A stretch of DNA of 30,417 nt from contig CAKRVL010000025.1 of the NCBI GenBank assembly GCA_934408705.1, forward strand, positions 1 through 30,417. Reading direction: 5' to 3'. Source of the DNA: an uncultured Blautia sp. GTDB lineage: Bacteria; Bacillota; Clostridia; Lachnospirales; Lachnospiraceae. The position numbers and the translations under genes are program-made. Below, piece by piece: positions 6,801-15,703 of this stretch. Under the pieces are notes generated by a model. That model made no database searches. It worked only from the letters and a program-made list of their open reading frames with translations, and had not been told where the DNA came from. How positions within the stretch are numbered: the first letter of the stretch is position 1; the number at the start of each line of letters is the position of its first letter.

Positions 6801-9191
6801 TTATTCCATTGCGGTCAGAAGCTCTCCAACTGCACCTGCAACGCCCTCTTCCGGCTGCAATGCAGCGATCTGGACCAGTTTGGCTGCATTGGAAATCTTC
6901 TTATCCAGAATTTCCATAATAGCCACTTTTTCCATGTATGGAATCTCAGCCTGATTGAGAAGGTTAAACACCTGTGTCTTTACATCATTCACACGAAGCT
7001 CCGGAGTTCTCAAGGTGACAGTAATCTGTGATGTTATGTCAACTTTCGGGATGCTCACTCTCAAGCAGCCAAGTGTCTGATCGTACTCCTTCGATGTCTT
7101 CACTTCTTCCCCTTCAATTTCAACTATGACCTCGGTATCTTTTACTCCCCAGAATTCTACTGTCCATGCTCTGCTCTGCGGAATCAGCTCAAGACTGCCC
7201 ATAGCCTTATGAATCACGAAGCTGCCTGCATTCCATTTCAGCTCCATATCTGTAAGCACACACTGATCCTTCAGATATGCATTGGATTCATTATCATCCT
7301 CATAAAGCTGGAAACAGCCGTCTGCGCCACCATATACACGAATAGTAAGACTTTCCGGATTCCGGGATGCCTCCACACCGAAAATCTCCTCTGTCATTGG
7401 CACAATGGCACCAGCTTTGGCAAGAACCGGAATAGAATGAATATCACGATACATATCCAGTTCTCTGTCACCGGAATAAAGTATGCCGGTAAAGAAATCA
7501 ATATACATGCCTTCCGGAAGCCATACATGAGTTCTGGCTCTTCCAATTCCCTGAATAGATTTTTCCGTAACAGGTGCCACAATAAAGGCTGTTCCGTATA
7601 CATACTCATTCTTCACTAAATAAGCAGCCTGTTCCCCCGGATACGCATAATACATAGGCAGAATCAGCGGAATATTATTCTTATACGCTCTGTAATTCAT
7701 TGTATACAGATACGGAAGCAGACGATGACGAAGCCTTAAGAAATCCCCCATAACCTGTCCGATTTCCATCGGGTACTGCCAGGGTTCTTTTCCCATAAAT
7801 TCGTTTTTGCTGCTATGCAGACGATTGATCGGTGAAAACACTCCCAATTGTACCCAGCGAAGTGCCAGCTCATTATCACGATAGCCCAGCATATGTCCGC
7901 CAATATCATGGCTCCACCAGCCATAACCGATATTAGAGGCTGTGCTTGTAAAGTATGGCTGGAAATCCAATGACTCCCAGGTTACAATACTGTCTCCTGA
8001 GAATCCCACCGGATATCTGTGAGAGCCCGGTCCTGCATATCTGGAAAAAGTAAGAGGACGTTTTCCATTACGTGCATTGTCCAGATAATGATAATGGTTC
8101 AGCATCCATAAGGGATCCAGTCCCGGCACCTTTGTGATATTACCCTGCTGCCAGTCAATCCACCAGAAATCCACACCCTTATCTTCTTCCGGATGAAGTA
8201 CACATTTGAAATATGCTTCCAGGAATTTACGGCTTGTGATGTCAAAATCAATTGGCGCCTCATTAGCTGTATCAACATTGCCCAGCTCCTTCGCCATAGC
8301 CGGATATGCCTCCTCGAAAGCACGGATTCCTCCTGCCGGATGAAGGTTTACAGAAATCTTCATTCCATGCTCATGAAGCCAGTTCATAAATCTCTCCGGA
8401 TCCGGATAGTACTTTTTGTTCCAGGTATAGCCGGTCCAGCCACTTCCATATTTAGGATCCACTTCATCCACCAGATGCCAGTCCATATCCAGAACTCCTA
8501 CTGAAAAAGGAATCTTCTCTTTCTCGAAACGGGTAACCAGCTCTTTATAGCTGTCCTCTGTATAGGCATAATAACGGCTCCACCAGTTTCCAAGTGCATA
8601 CCTTGGAAGCATAGGAGTTTTACCTGTAAGACGATAGAAATCATTCAAGGCTTCCTGATAATCGTTTCCATATGCAAATACATAAATATCCACGCCTTCT
8701 CCGGTACGCACCTGAGTCCATCCATTTTCATCCAGCACCAGGGAATGACTGTCATCTATCTGAGCGCAGCCACTTCTGGACATAATTCCGTCCTGCAGCG
8801 GACATTCCCCATCAACCTCATCCAGTGTTCTGGCAGTTCCGCCAAGATTATCACCTTTTTCCCCATAATACCACACTGCACCAAAGGCATTCTGTCCACC
8901 AACAGCATTCAGGCTCAGACTGTTTCTGGTAAAAGGTCCACCGGCATAGGTTACATGCATTCTGTCAGTAAAAATCTCAAAGCCCTCGCCCTTTTTCTCA
9001 ATGCGAAAATTCACCGGATCAAATTTACGGTTCCATACGATCTGGGTTGGACGGTCTTCAAATTTGCCGTCCTCCCGGTACTCCATTCTGATCAGACAGG
9101 AGGTAAGCAGGGTGAACCGGTATTTGCTTCCCAAAATAGTGTTCTCTTGTCTTCCAACCGGTTCCATATTCCATAAATTATTTTCAAACAT
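6801..9191 (-). CDS. GH31 family glycoside hydrolase (alpha-glucosidase-like) with DUF5110 and C-terminal helical tail
   Basis: 796 residues without a signal peptide, so cytoplasmic. N-terminal galactose-mutarotase-like domain, then the GH31 barrel starting near MLPRYALGNWWSRYYAY (about 194-210). The nucleophile is inferred as Asp346 in DFWWIDWQQG and the acid/base as Asp400 in FSGDSIVTWESL; YGWWSHDIGGHM follows. A DUF5110-type beta domain (LTIRVYGGADGCFQLYEDDN) comes next, and about 65 C-terminal residues are an extra helical module that also occurs in the second GH31 gene at the right edge of the window. The family removes alpha-linked sugars from the non-reducing end. The WIDWQQ nucleophile loop differs from the WIDMNE of classic alpha-glucosidases, so the exact substrate is uncertain. 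GAGAGG lies upstream of the ATG. Last gene of the GH2-GH1-GH13-GH31 operon. Confidence 0.9.
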   Translation of the reverse strand: MFENNLWNMEPVGRQENTILGSKYRFTLLTSCLIRMEYREDGKFEDRPTQIVWNRKFDPVNFRIEKKGEGFEIFTDRMHVTYAGGPFTRNSLSLNAVGGQNAFGAVWYYGEKGDNLGGTARTLDEVDGECPLQDGIMSRSGCAQIDDSHSLVLDENGWTQVRTGEGVDIYVFAYGNDYQEALNDFYRLTGKTPMLPRYALGNWWSRYYAYTEDSYKELVTRFEKEKIPFSVGVLDMDWHLVDEVDPKYGSGWTGYTWNKKYYPDPERFMNWLHEHGMKISVNLHPAGGIRAFEEAYPAMAKELGNVDTANEAPIDFDITSRKFLEAYFKCVLHPEEDKGVDFWWIDWQQGNITKVPGLDPLWMLNHYHYLDNARNGKRPLTFSRYAGPGSHRYPVGFSGDSIVTWESLDFQPYFTSTASNIGYGWWSHDIGGHMLGYRDNELALRWVQLGVFSPINRLHSSKNEFMGKEPWQYPMEIGQVMGDFLRLRHRLLPYLYTMNYRAYKNNIPLILPMYYAYPGEQAAYLVKNEYVYGTAFIVAPVTEKSIQGIGRARTHVWLPEGMYIDFFTGILYSGDRELDMYRDIHSIPVLAKAGAIVPMTEEIFGVEASRNPESLTIRVYGGADGCFQLYEDDNESNAYLKDQCVLTDMELKWNAGSFVIHKAMGSLELIPQSRAWTVEFWGVKDTEVIVEIEGEEVKTSKEYDQTLGCLRVSIPKVDITSQITVTLRTPELRVNDVKTQVFNLLNQAEIPYMEKVAIMEILDKKISNAAKLVQIAALQPEEGVAGAVGELLTAME

Positions 9192-9225
9192 ATTTTTATC
9201 CTCTCAATTATTCCAAACCGCCAGA

Positions 9226-9269
9226 CAAAACTGCCGCCCGAAACACCTATTATCCTGTGTCTGGGCGGC
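9226..9269 (-). terminator. Hairpin between the GH13 and GH31 genes (partial terminator or processing site)
   Basis: GCCGCCC (9233-9239) pairs with GGGCGGC (9263-9269), extended by ACAC/GTGT with a small internal loop. On the minus strand the stem is followed only by a short AGTTTTG, so termination is probably partial, lowering GH31 expression relative to the upstream genes. Confidence 0.5.
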
Positions 9270-9279
9270 GTTCACTTTC

Positions 9280-11154
9280 TTACTGCTTTTTCAGCCAATA
9301 GAAGCCATAAGCCGGGACATTCACTCCCGCAGCTTCCATCACCTTTCCAGTGATCAGATCTTTATAAAGACCATCCCGCTCATTGATCCATGCAGTTTTA
9401 TCATGCTCACTAAAGTTAAACAGTCCATATATCTTGTCCCCGTCATAATAACGGCCAATACAAAGGACACTGTTATCCCAGGTTTCCTCCGTCCAGGTAT
9501 CTGCATTTGTCATAAATGCTTTTTCTGATTTACGAAGCTTCTCCAGCTTGTTCAGCTGTTTAAAAATCTGGCCTTCTACAGTTCTGGAATTATCGCACAT
9601 GGCAGCGCGGTCCCAATGCATAACTCCTCTGTGTATATAACGGGAATCCGGAGCCTTATCCGGATCTTTTTTGTATGAATAATCATTCACCTGTCCGATC
9701 TCATCTCCGCTGTAAAGCACCGGGATTCCGGACTGCATAAACATATATGCATGAAGCATCACATCAAGCTGGATAGCCTTCTTCATAGCAGCCTTATCAT
9801 GCTCGAAGCCTGCTTTTTCAACACCACACATAGATGCTGTCGTTCCGCAGAATCTGGCATCACCGGTAACCGGATCCTCATTGTAAAGGACACCGCGGCT
9901 GTTGCTTTCTCCGGCAAAGCCCTGGAAATAATCATTCAGGTATTTCTTATGAGGACGTTCCTCAATGCCCTCCTGCTGCAGAGTTGCATAATCAAGGCCC
10001 CATCCGATATCATCGTGACAGCGCAGATAATTCAGGAATACATATTCTTTCGGCAAGCCATTCACAATATCAAGCTGCTTCTTCAGAAGACGTACATCTC
10101 TGGTTGCAACGGTATGCCAGGTAGTTGCCATTGTAGTTACATTGTAAAGCATATGGCACTCTGGTTTCTCGACAGTTCCGAAATAAGGAACAACCTTCTC
10201 CGGTTCCATAACAACCTCGCCAAGAAGAATGATTCCCGGGCAGACGATCTCTCCGATAAGCCGCATCATACGCACAATGGTATGCACCTGGGGAAGATTT
10301 CTGCAGGAGGTGTTCAATTCCTTCCATATGTACGGAACTGCATCAATTCTGATAATATCAATTCCCTTATTCGCCAGGAAAAGAAAATTATACATCATTT
10401 CATTAAACACACGGGGATTTTTGTAATTCAGATCCCACTGGTAAGGGTAAAATGTAGTCATTACATAATGACCGATTTCCGGTAGCCAGGTGAAATTCCC
10501 CGGTGCTGTAGTCGGAAATACCTGAGGTACTGTTTTCTCATACAGTGACGGAATATACGGATTATCAAAGAAGAAATATCTGCTCATGTATTCTCCGTCA
10601 CCCTGACGGGCTCTTTTCGCCCACTCATGATCCTCTGATGTATGATTCATGACAAAGTCCATGCACACACTGATTCCCTTCTTATGGCAGGCGCCCGTGA
10701 GCTCCTGCAGGTCATCCATCGTTCCCAGATTTTCCTGAACCTTACGGAAATCCGCCACTGCATATCCGCCATCAGAGCGTCCCTTGGGAGTATCCAGAAA
10801 TGGCATAAGATGAACATAATTCACATTATTTTTTTCCAGATAATCCAGTTTGCTCTCCACGCCTTTCATATTTCCGGCGAAATTATCAATATAGAACATC
10901 ATACCCAGCATATCATTTTTCTTGTACCAATCCGGGTCTGCTTCTCTCTTCTCATCAAGTGCTTTCAGCGCATCCTCACGCTGCTGGTAGAAGGACTTCA
11001 TCTGGTCACACAATTCTGCAAACATGGAGTCATTTCCATAAAGCTCCATGTAAAGCCAGCGCAGTTCATCCACCTTTTTTTCAAATCTGATATCATACAG
11101 GCTTTTGGTGTCTGCTGCTACACTTTTTTTCTTCCTGCCCCTCTGATTTGCCAT
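9280..11154 (-). CDS. Amylosucrase-like GH13 (subfamily 4 type) glycoside hydrolase
   Basis: 624 residues, cytoplasmic. The whole chain follows amylosucrase: N-terminal helical domain (about 1-80), RSDGGYAV with Asp128, DFVMNHTSEDHEW, GIDIIRIDAVPYIWK with nucleophile Asp271, LLGEVV with acid/base Glu313, CHDDIGW with Asp381, and DSRYIHR with Arg505. In Neisseria amylosucrase the Asp and Arg equivalent to 128 and 505 form the salt bridge that closes the sucrose pocket, and both are present here. Amylosucrase builds alpha-1,4-glucan from sucrose with release of fructose; close relatives hydrolyse sucrose. Which applies cannot be decided from motifs alone. I start at ATG 11154, six bases after AGGAGG (11161-11166); a TTG two codons earlier abuts the ribosome binding site and is unlikely. 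The ribosome binding site nearly touches the GH1 stop codon, suggesting translational coupling. Confidence 0.88.
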   Translation of the reverse strand: MANQRGRKKKSVAADTKSLYDIRFEKKVDELRWLYMELYGNDSMFAELCDQMKSFYQQREDALKALDEKREADPDWYKKNDMLGMMFYIDNFAGNMKGVESKLDYLEKNNVNYVHLMPFLDTPKGRSDGGYAVADFRKVQENLGTMDDLQELTGACHKKGISVCMDFVMNHTSEDHEWAKRARQGDGEYMSRYFFFDNPYIPSLYEKTVPQVFPTTAPGNFTWLPEIGHYVMTTFYPYQWDLNYKNPRVFNEMMYNFLFLANKGIDIIRIDAVPYIWKELNTSCRNLPQVHTIVRMMRLIGEIVCPGIILLGEVVMEPEKVVPYFGTVEKPECHMLYNVTTMATTWHTVATRDVRLLKKQLDIVNGLPKEYVFLNYLRCHDDIGWGLDYATLQQEGIEERPHKKYLNDYFQGFAGESNSRGVLYNEDPVTGDARFCGTTASMCGVEKAGFEHDKAAMKKAIQLDVMLHAYMFMQSGIPVLYSGDEIGQVNDYSYKKDPDKAPDSRYIHRGVMHWDRAAMCDNSRTVEGQIFKQLNKLEKLRKSEKAFMTNADTWTEETWDNSVLCIGRYYDGDKIYGLFNFSEHDKTAWINERDGLYKDLITGKVMEAAGVNVPAYGFYWLKKQ

Positions 11155-11168
11155 GGTCAACCTCCTGC

Positions 11169-12533
11169 TTATAAATTCTCTCCGTTTGTTTCGATAATGT
11201 TTTTGTAGAAATATGCGGAATCCTTCCAGGTTCGCTTCTGAGTATTATAATCAGTAAAAATAAGTCCGAATCTCGGTGCATATCCGCAAGCCCATTCAAA
11301 ATTGTCCATTACAGACCATGCAAAATAGCCTGCCAGGTCTACACCATCCTCAGCTGCGCGCTTGTACTCACCAAGATAACGTGCCATGAAATCCACACGG
11401 GACGCATCATGCACCTTGCCATCCACGCTTATCCAGTCATGGGACGCCATGCCATTCTCAGTGATCATGAATGGCTTTTTGTAACGCTCCTGCATGAATT
11501 TCGGAGCCCAGTACAGAACCTCCGGAGTCACCGGCCAGCTCATTGCAGTCTGAGGAAATCCCTTGTAACGATCTACGCGGATTGCTTTTTTATCCTCACC
11601 GGCACAAACAGTTACAGCGTTATACATATTCTGTCCGTAGAAATCAAGTGGCTGGGAGATCAGCTTCATATCTGCCTCTGTTATTTCCGGAAAAAACTGG
11701 CCATATGCGCTTAAAATATCCTCCGGATACTGTCCCAGATAAACCGGATCACAGCAAAGTGCCACATCCCAGGTGCATGCGCCAAGAGATTTCTCCGGCA
11801 TACTGAAGTTCGCTTTTCTTGCTGCTTCGATATCCTCTGGCTTATTTGTCTCCGGAATATAAAGAGCGCCGCATGGTGCCATGCTGATTTTCACTGGCTG
11901 TTTACTGAACTCACGAAGGGCCTGCACACCCCTGCCGTGAGCCTTCAGTACATTATGCCAGATGCGGAAATAGTCAGAAGGACCAACCTTCAGTCCAGGT
12001 GCATGCTCGCCAGTCTGATATCCAAGGCCGACGATACACTGCGGCTCGTTAATGGTAAAGAAATTCTTTACACGGTCAGAGAAATGCTGTGCAACAACCT
12101 TTGCATACTCATAAAACCAGGACGGAGAATTCGGGTTCATCCAGCCACCCTGTAAATGAAGGGCATAGGGAAGATCCCAGTGATATAAGGTGATAAATGG
12201 CTCAATTCCATTGTCCAGAAGCTCATTGATCAGATTATCATAATATTCCAGCCCCTTTGGATTCACTGCACCGGTTCCCTCCGGCATGATTCTCGCCCAG
12301 GAAAGGGAGAAGCGATATGCCTTCATTCCCATTTCCTTCATGATCTGAACGTCCTCTTTATAACGGTGATACTGGTCGCATGCCACATCACCGGTCTGAT
12401 TCTCAAAAACATGTCCGCCATCTTTACAGAAAATATCCCAGATATTCAGACCTTTTCCATCTTCATAGGCTGCACCTTCAACCTGATAAGAAGCGGTTGC
12501 TCCGCCCCAGATAAAATCTTTCTTAAATCCCAT
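11169..12533 (-). CDS. GH1 family beta-glucosidase
   Basis: 454 residues, cytoplasmic. Typical GH1: FIWGGATASYQVEG at the N-terminus, YRFSLSWARIMPEG, acid/base Glu163 in TINEP, nucleophile Glu359 in ITENG, and DNFEWACGYAPRFGL near the C-terminus. The last motif has the Glu-Trp of true beta-glucosidases rather than the Ser-Lys-Tyr pattern of 6-phospho-beta-glucosidases, so I infer an unphosphorylated substrate such as cellobiose or a mixed glucosyl-mannose disaccharide. That fits import by an ABC transporter rather than a PTS. AAAGGACG lies upstream of the ATG. It is 41 bases after the GH2 gene and 14 bases before the GH13 start. Confidence 0.95.
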   Translation of the reverse strand: MGFKKDFIWGGATASYQVEGAAYEDGKGLNIWDIFCKDGGHVFENQTGDVACDQYHRYKEDVQIMKEMGMKAYRFSLSWARIMPEGTGAVNPKGLEYYDNLINELLDNGIEPFITLYHWDLPYALHLQGGWMNPNSPSWFYEYAKVVAQHFSDRVKNFFTINEPQCIVGLGYQTGEHAPGLKVGPSDYFRIWHNVLKAHGRGVQALREFSKQPVKISMAPCGALYIPETNKPEDIEAARKANFSMPEKSLGACTWDVALCCDPVYLGQYPEDILSAYGQFFPEITEADMKLISQPLDFYGQNMYNAVTVCAGEDKKAIRVDRYKGFPQTAMSWPVTPEVLYWAPKFMQERYKKPFMITENGMASHDWISVDGKVHDASRVDFMARYLGEYKRAAEDGVDLAGYFAWSVMDNFEWACGYAPRFGLIFTDYNTQKRTWKDSAYFYKNIIETNGENL

Positions 12534-12574
12534 TATGTACGTCCTTTCTTATATAAAATAATGTCTTCCAATTA

Positions 12575-15013
12575 TCAGTGGTATGTGTGATAAATATCGT
12601 AAATCCGGACTCCATCTCCAGAGAGCTTCTGGCCTTCTGCCGGCACAAATGTGATCACTTCATTGTCTGTAAACGCTACCACATTCTCATTCCAGATAGT
12701 GTCCTCACTGATTCCCTCCAGCATACAATACGGAACGAATGTATCTGTCTGAATGGAAACACTGCCATCTGTGTTTTCAGTCACCTTAAATGCAGGCTCC
12801 TTCAGCTCCAGATATTTAACAGGGACAAATGTCTCAAATTCTTTCTTCGTAATCTTCTGTCCATTCTGCTCATATTCATACTGGACAACAAGAAATACAT
12901 TATCCTCACGATCCTTGATCAGTTCCTTGTATTCCTTCTCAAAAAGGCATTCCGCGCTAAGCGCTGTTACTTCCTGACACACCTCCTGCTCCTGGAGCAC
13001 CTGGAGGTCCAGGGTTTTTACTGCAATCTTTGCTTTCACAGTCACAGGAACAAGTGTCTCATTGGAAATCCAGAAGCCCATATGGGTTTCCTTTTTTTCG
13101 ATGCTTCCTGCCACATTATCGCAGAATCCCTTTGCCATATAATGAAGTGCCTTATATCTTCCATAATAGTCCATACTGGACCAGGATGCAACCGGCCAGT
13201 TATCATTAAACTGCCAGTAAATACTTCCCATACATCTTCCTCTGTTTCTTCTCCAATGCTCAGTAGCTTCCTTCATAGCATAGCCCTGGAGAATCTGGCT
13301 TAAGAAAATCAGGCTTTCCAGATTCTTTGGATAGCGGAAGGTCTCAGACAGATAGTACAGGATCTTGCCGTTTGCCGCCGGATTCTTCTGGTGGCTTTCC
13401 ATAACTCTGGAGAAAAGATTGCGGTCTTTTTCTTCTGTAAAGCTCTCTACCGTCTTGATAGACGGAAGGGACTGGAAGCCGAACTCGGAGCAGAAACGGA
13501 AATAATGATTCATGTACTCGCTAAATGGCTTCTGTCCATGCCATACATCCCAGTAATGGCAGTCTCCACGATTCTCGTCGCAAGGATTGTCGAAGCTTCC
13601 GCCTGATGATGGAGAGGATGACCAGTAGAAAGCGTCTGGTGCGTTTTTCTTCACAACATCTGCAAGAAGGAATTCAAACTGGAACAGATAGTCTCTCTTA
13701 AGGGACGGTGCATGCCCCTGGGCATCCTTCCAGTCTGTCCATGCACATTCCAGCTCATTATTTCCGCAGATCAGCCCAAGGCAGGCATGATTACGGAAAC
13801 GAAGAAGATTGTCTTTTGCTTCAATTGCAATATTCTCAGCAAAGTCCGGAGTAAGATCATAAATGTTACATGCATACATCAGATCCTGCCACAGAAGGAT
13901 TCCGTATTCATCGCAAAGATCATAAAACTCATCAGAAGGGTAATATCCGCCTCCCCATACCCTGAGACAGTTAAAATTTGCAAATACGCTGGCTTTTACA
14001 TCGCGCTCCAGGACATCTCTGGTGATCCTGGAATAGAAACAGTCATCTGGAATATAGTCCGCACCACGTGCAAAGATCTTTACACCATTTACCATAATGG
14101 CAAATTCCTGCCCCCACTGGTCATCCTCACGGGATACGGTGACAGTGCGAAGACCAATCTTGTATTCCTTTGTATCAAGTACATTCTCGCTGGCTTTCAG
14201 CTGGATGGTCAGCTTATATAATGGCTGCTCGCCATAACCATTCGGCCACCACAGAGACGGATTTGTTATTTTTATATCAGAATCAGTACCGGTATAAATA
14301 AGGCTACCGGACGGATCGCGAAGCTCGTAGACAAGCTCCAGCTCATCAACAGCTGATTCACAGGTCTTCTCTGTTTCGCTTTCAATATGAAGAATCACCT
14401 CTCCCGCTACATGCTCCTGGCGGATCAAAGACTCACCCAGTCTTGCAGTATCAAAGCAGCAAAGCTCTATGCCGCGGAAAAGTCCGGCATCAGGAAGCTT
14501 CGGGCCCCAATCCCAGCCGAACATGGAATGTGCCTTACGAATGTACTGGCTTCCGGGGGTAGTTCCTGTGTTAGTAAGATGAATCTCTCTCCCCTTCTCC
14601 GGCTTGTAAGCCTCAATAAAATTAACAGGGGACGCGATATGAATTTCCAGAAGATTCTCGCCTGCTTTTACAATATCCTTCACAGAATATACCCATGTAC
14701 GGTGCATATTCTCAGTATGTCCTAATTTTTCTCCATTTAAAAATATATCTGCAATTGTGTCAATTCCATAAAAGGTCAGCAAAATCTGGTCTCTGGATAT
14801 TTCCTCAGCAGACATGGAAAATGTGCCGTGGATATCAAAATCATTTCTCCAGAATTCTGTCCACTTGTATTCATTCATTCCATAATATGGATCCGGAAGA
14901 ATCCCCTCTCGGCAGAAGGTATCCATTGCAGAGCCAGGAACAGTCATAGAGTACCAGTCATCCTGTCCGCTGATGGATATCTGAAAATTATTTTTCAAGT
15001 CTCGCTTTATCAT
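12575..15013 (-). CDS. GH2 family beta-mannosidase
   Basis: 812 residues without a signal peptide. Domain order is a jelly-roll (about 1-185) with the beta-mannosidase markers VPGSAMDTF and MFGWDWGPKLPDAGLFR, immunoglobulin-like domain (about 190-295), TIM barrel (about 300-600) with NCLRVWGGGYYPSDEFYDLCDEYG, acid/base Glu420 in CGNNE and nucleophile Glu510 in CSEFGFQSLPS, and a C-terminal beta region. The 90-residue distance between the catalytic glutamates agrees with characterised GH2 beta-mannosidases. It releases mannose from the non-reducing end of manno-oligosaccharides. First gene of the carbohydrate operon; GAAAGGAAA lies eight or so bases before ATG 15013. The transcript probably starts near 15292. 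Confidence 0.94.
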   Translation of the reverse strand: MIKRDLKNNFQISISGQDDWYSMTVPGSAMDTFCREGILPDPYYGMNEYKWTEFWRNDFDIHGTFSMSAEEISRDQILLTFYGIDTIADIFLNGEKLGHTENMHRTWVYSVKDIVKAGENLLEIHIASPVNFIEAYKPEKGREIHLTNTGTTPGSQYIRKAHSMFGWDWGPKLPDAGLFRGIELCCFDTARLGESLIRQEHVAGEVILHIESETEKTCESAVDELELVYELRDPSGSLIYTGTDSDIKITNPSLWWPNGYGEQPLYKLTIQLKASENVLDTKEYKIGLRTVTVSREDDQWGQEFAIMVNGVKIFARGADYIPDDCFYSRITRDVLERDVKASVFANFNCLRVWGGGYYPSDEFYDLCDEYGILLWQDLMYACNIYDLTPDFAENIAIEAKDNLLRFRNHACLGLICGNNELECAWTDWKDAQGHAPSLKRDYLFQFEFLLADVVKKNAPDAFYWSSSPSSGGSFDNPCDENRGDCHYWDVWHGQKPFSEYMNHYFRFCSEFGFQSLPSIKTVESFTEEKDRNLFSRVMESHQKNPAANGKILYYLSETFRYPKNLESLIFLSQILQGYAMKEATEHWRRNRGRCMGSIYWQFNDNWPVASWSSMDYYGRYKALHYMAKGFCDNVAGSIEKKETHMGFWISNETLVPVTVKAKIAVKTLDLQVLQEQEVCQEVTALSAECLFEKEYKELIKDREDNVFLVVQYEYEQNGQKITKKEFETFVPVKYLELKEPAFKVTENTDGSVSIQTDTFVPYCMLEGISEDTIWNENVVAFTDNEVITFVPAEGQKLSGDGVRIYDIYHTYH

Positions 15014-15250
15014 TCAATTTCCTTTCTTGTCCATACCGGATATCTGTAGCGCATTCCGCTGCTTCACAGCTCTTGCCTTTCTCCGGTCATTAGTCATTTC
15101 CTGATTTACTTCGCACATCAAAAAACAGAGGCACTGCATAATCCATAATCCTCAACTGGCTGGATCGTGCGGCACCTCCTTCTCATTCATAGTAATACCT
15201 GCGCAGGCAGATATATCCCTGTCTCTGTTCATAAAATAAACAGCTGGCTC
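15014..15250 (-). other. Leader / remnant region upstream of the GH2 gene, no gene recognised
   Basis: It contains only short minus-strand frames (12 and 18 codons, one preceded by AAGGAGG near 15175-15181) that resemble nothing I know. It probably combines the roughly 280-nt leader of the GH2 operon with decayed coding sequence left by the deletion described at lacI. Confidence 0.3.
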
Positions 15251-15273
15251 TTATTGGTGAATGTGTGATTCCG

Positions 15274-15290
15274 TATAGGAAATTCCTATA
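15274..15290. promoter_or_regulatory. Perfect 17-bp palindrome at the start of the GH2 operon transcript (candidate operator)
   Basis: TATAGGAAATTCCTATA is two 8-base arms around one central A. It lies immediately downstream of the predicted transcription start (about +2 to +18), a classic repressor position. It does not resemble the CG-centred operator upstream of lacI, so a different regulator may use it. Confidence 0.5.
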
Positions 15291-15298
15291 GTATTGTA

Positions 15299-15327
15299 AT
15301 TATATAAGATTTTATACCCCTTATCAA
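15299..15327 (-). promoter_or_regulatory. Sigma-A promoter of the GH2-GH1-GH13-GH31 operon
   Basis: Minus strand TTGATA (15322-15327), exactly 17 bases, TATAAT (15299-15304). Eleven of twelve hexamer bases match consensus. The predicted start near 15292 leaves a leader of about 280 nt before the GH2 ATG. Confidence 0.65.
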
Positions 15328-15401
15328 GCGGTATTTTCTCACCGATTCCAGGTTCTCTTGCATTCACAAGATATGTAATCTCCTCGTCAGGTAATATGAT
15401 G

Positions 15402-15512
15402 TCAAAAATCTCGCCAAACTTTTTCCCCTTCCAGCAGATACATATAAGTACGGAAGGGATCCTCAAGCAGCCAGGTACGACTGTCAATTTTACGGATCTG
15501 ATAATTTTCCAT
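15402..15512 (-). pseudogene. N-terminal fragment, probably of a metallo-beta-lactamase-fold hydrolase
   Basis: A frame opening at ATG 15512, six bases after the permease stop codon, encodes MENYQIRKIDSRTWLLEDPF followed by RTYMYLLEGEKV, then runs into WRDF and a stop at 15402. The opening resembles the first strand pair of MBL-fold hydrolases, where a line like LLEGEKALLIDTG with HxHxDH motifs should follow; neither is present. A second frame downstream (to 15251) stays open for about 55 codons but shows no motif. I read this as a gene start truncated by deletion. The family assignment is tentative. Confidence 0.45.
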
Positions 15513-15517
15513 TTTCA

Positions 15518-15703
15518 TCAACCCTTAACACTTCCTGCCACAATACCTTCAATGATGTAACGCTGTCCGAACAGATACAGTATCATAACCAGAAGCATGG
15601 TCAGAACCAGACCAGCCATCATAGGTGCATAATCAAAATTACTGAATGCAGTCTGATAAATATTGTCAGGCGTTGATCCTCCTTGTAGAACTGCGCCGAA
15701 CAA
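15518..15703 (-). pseudogene. C-terminal remnant of a carbohydrate ABC transporter permease (MalG/UgpE type)
   Basis: About 60 residues ending FDYAPMMAGLVLTMLLVMILYLFGQRYIIEGIVAGSVKG, the unmistakable last membrane helix and GxVKG tail of the inner-membrane permease that pairs with a solute-binding protein for sugar uptake. Complete proteins of this kind have about 270-300 residues and six helices, with the EAA loop upstream; all of that is missing. The frame overlaps the last codons of lacI (stop 15666), and no real start codon exists other than TTG 15703. The remnant cannot form a transporter. It marks an ancestral lacI-ABC transporter cluster. Confidence 0.8.

Noticed and set aside
15158..15181. 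Resemblance to the 3' end of 16S rRNA (GGCTGGATC and ACCTCCTT)
   Set aside because: The two pieces are separated by seven bases and no further rRNA similarity flanks them; most likely chance around a Shine-Dalgarno-like sequence on the other strand.
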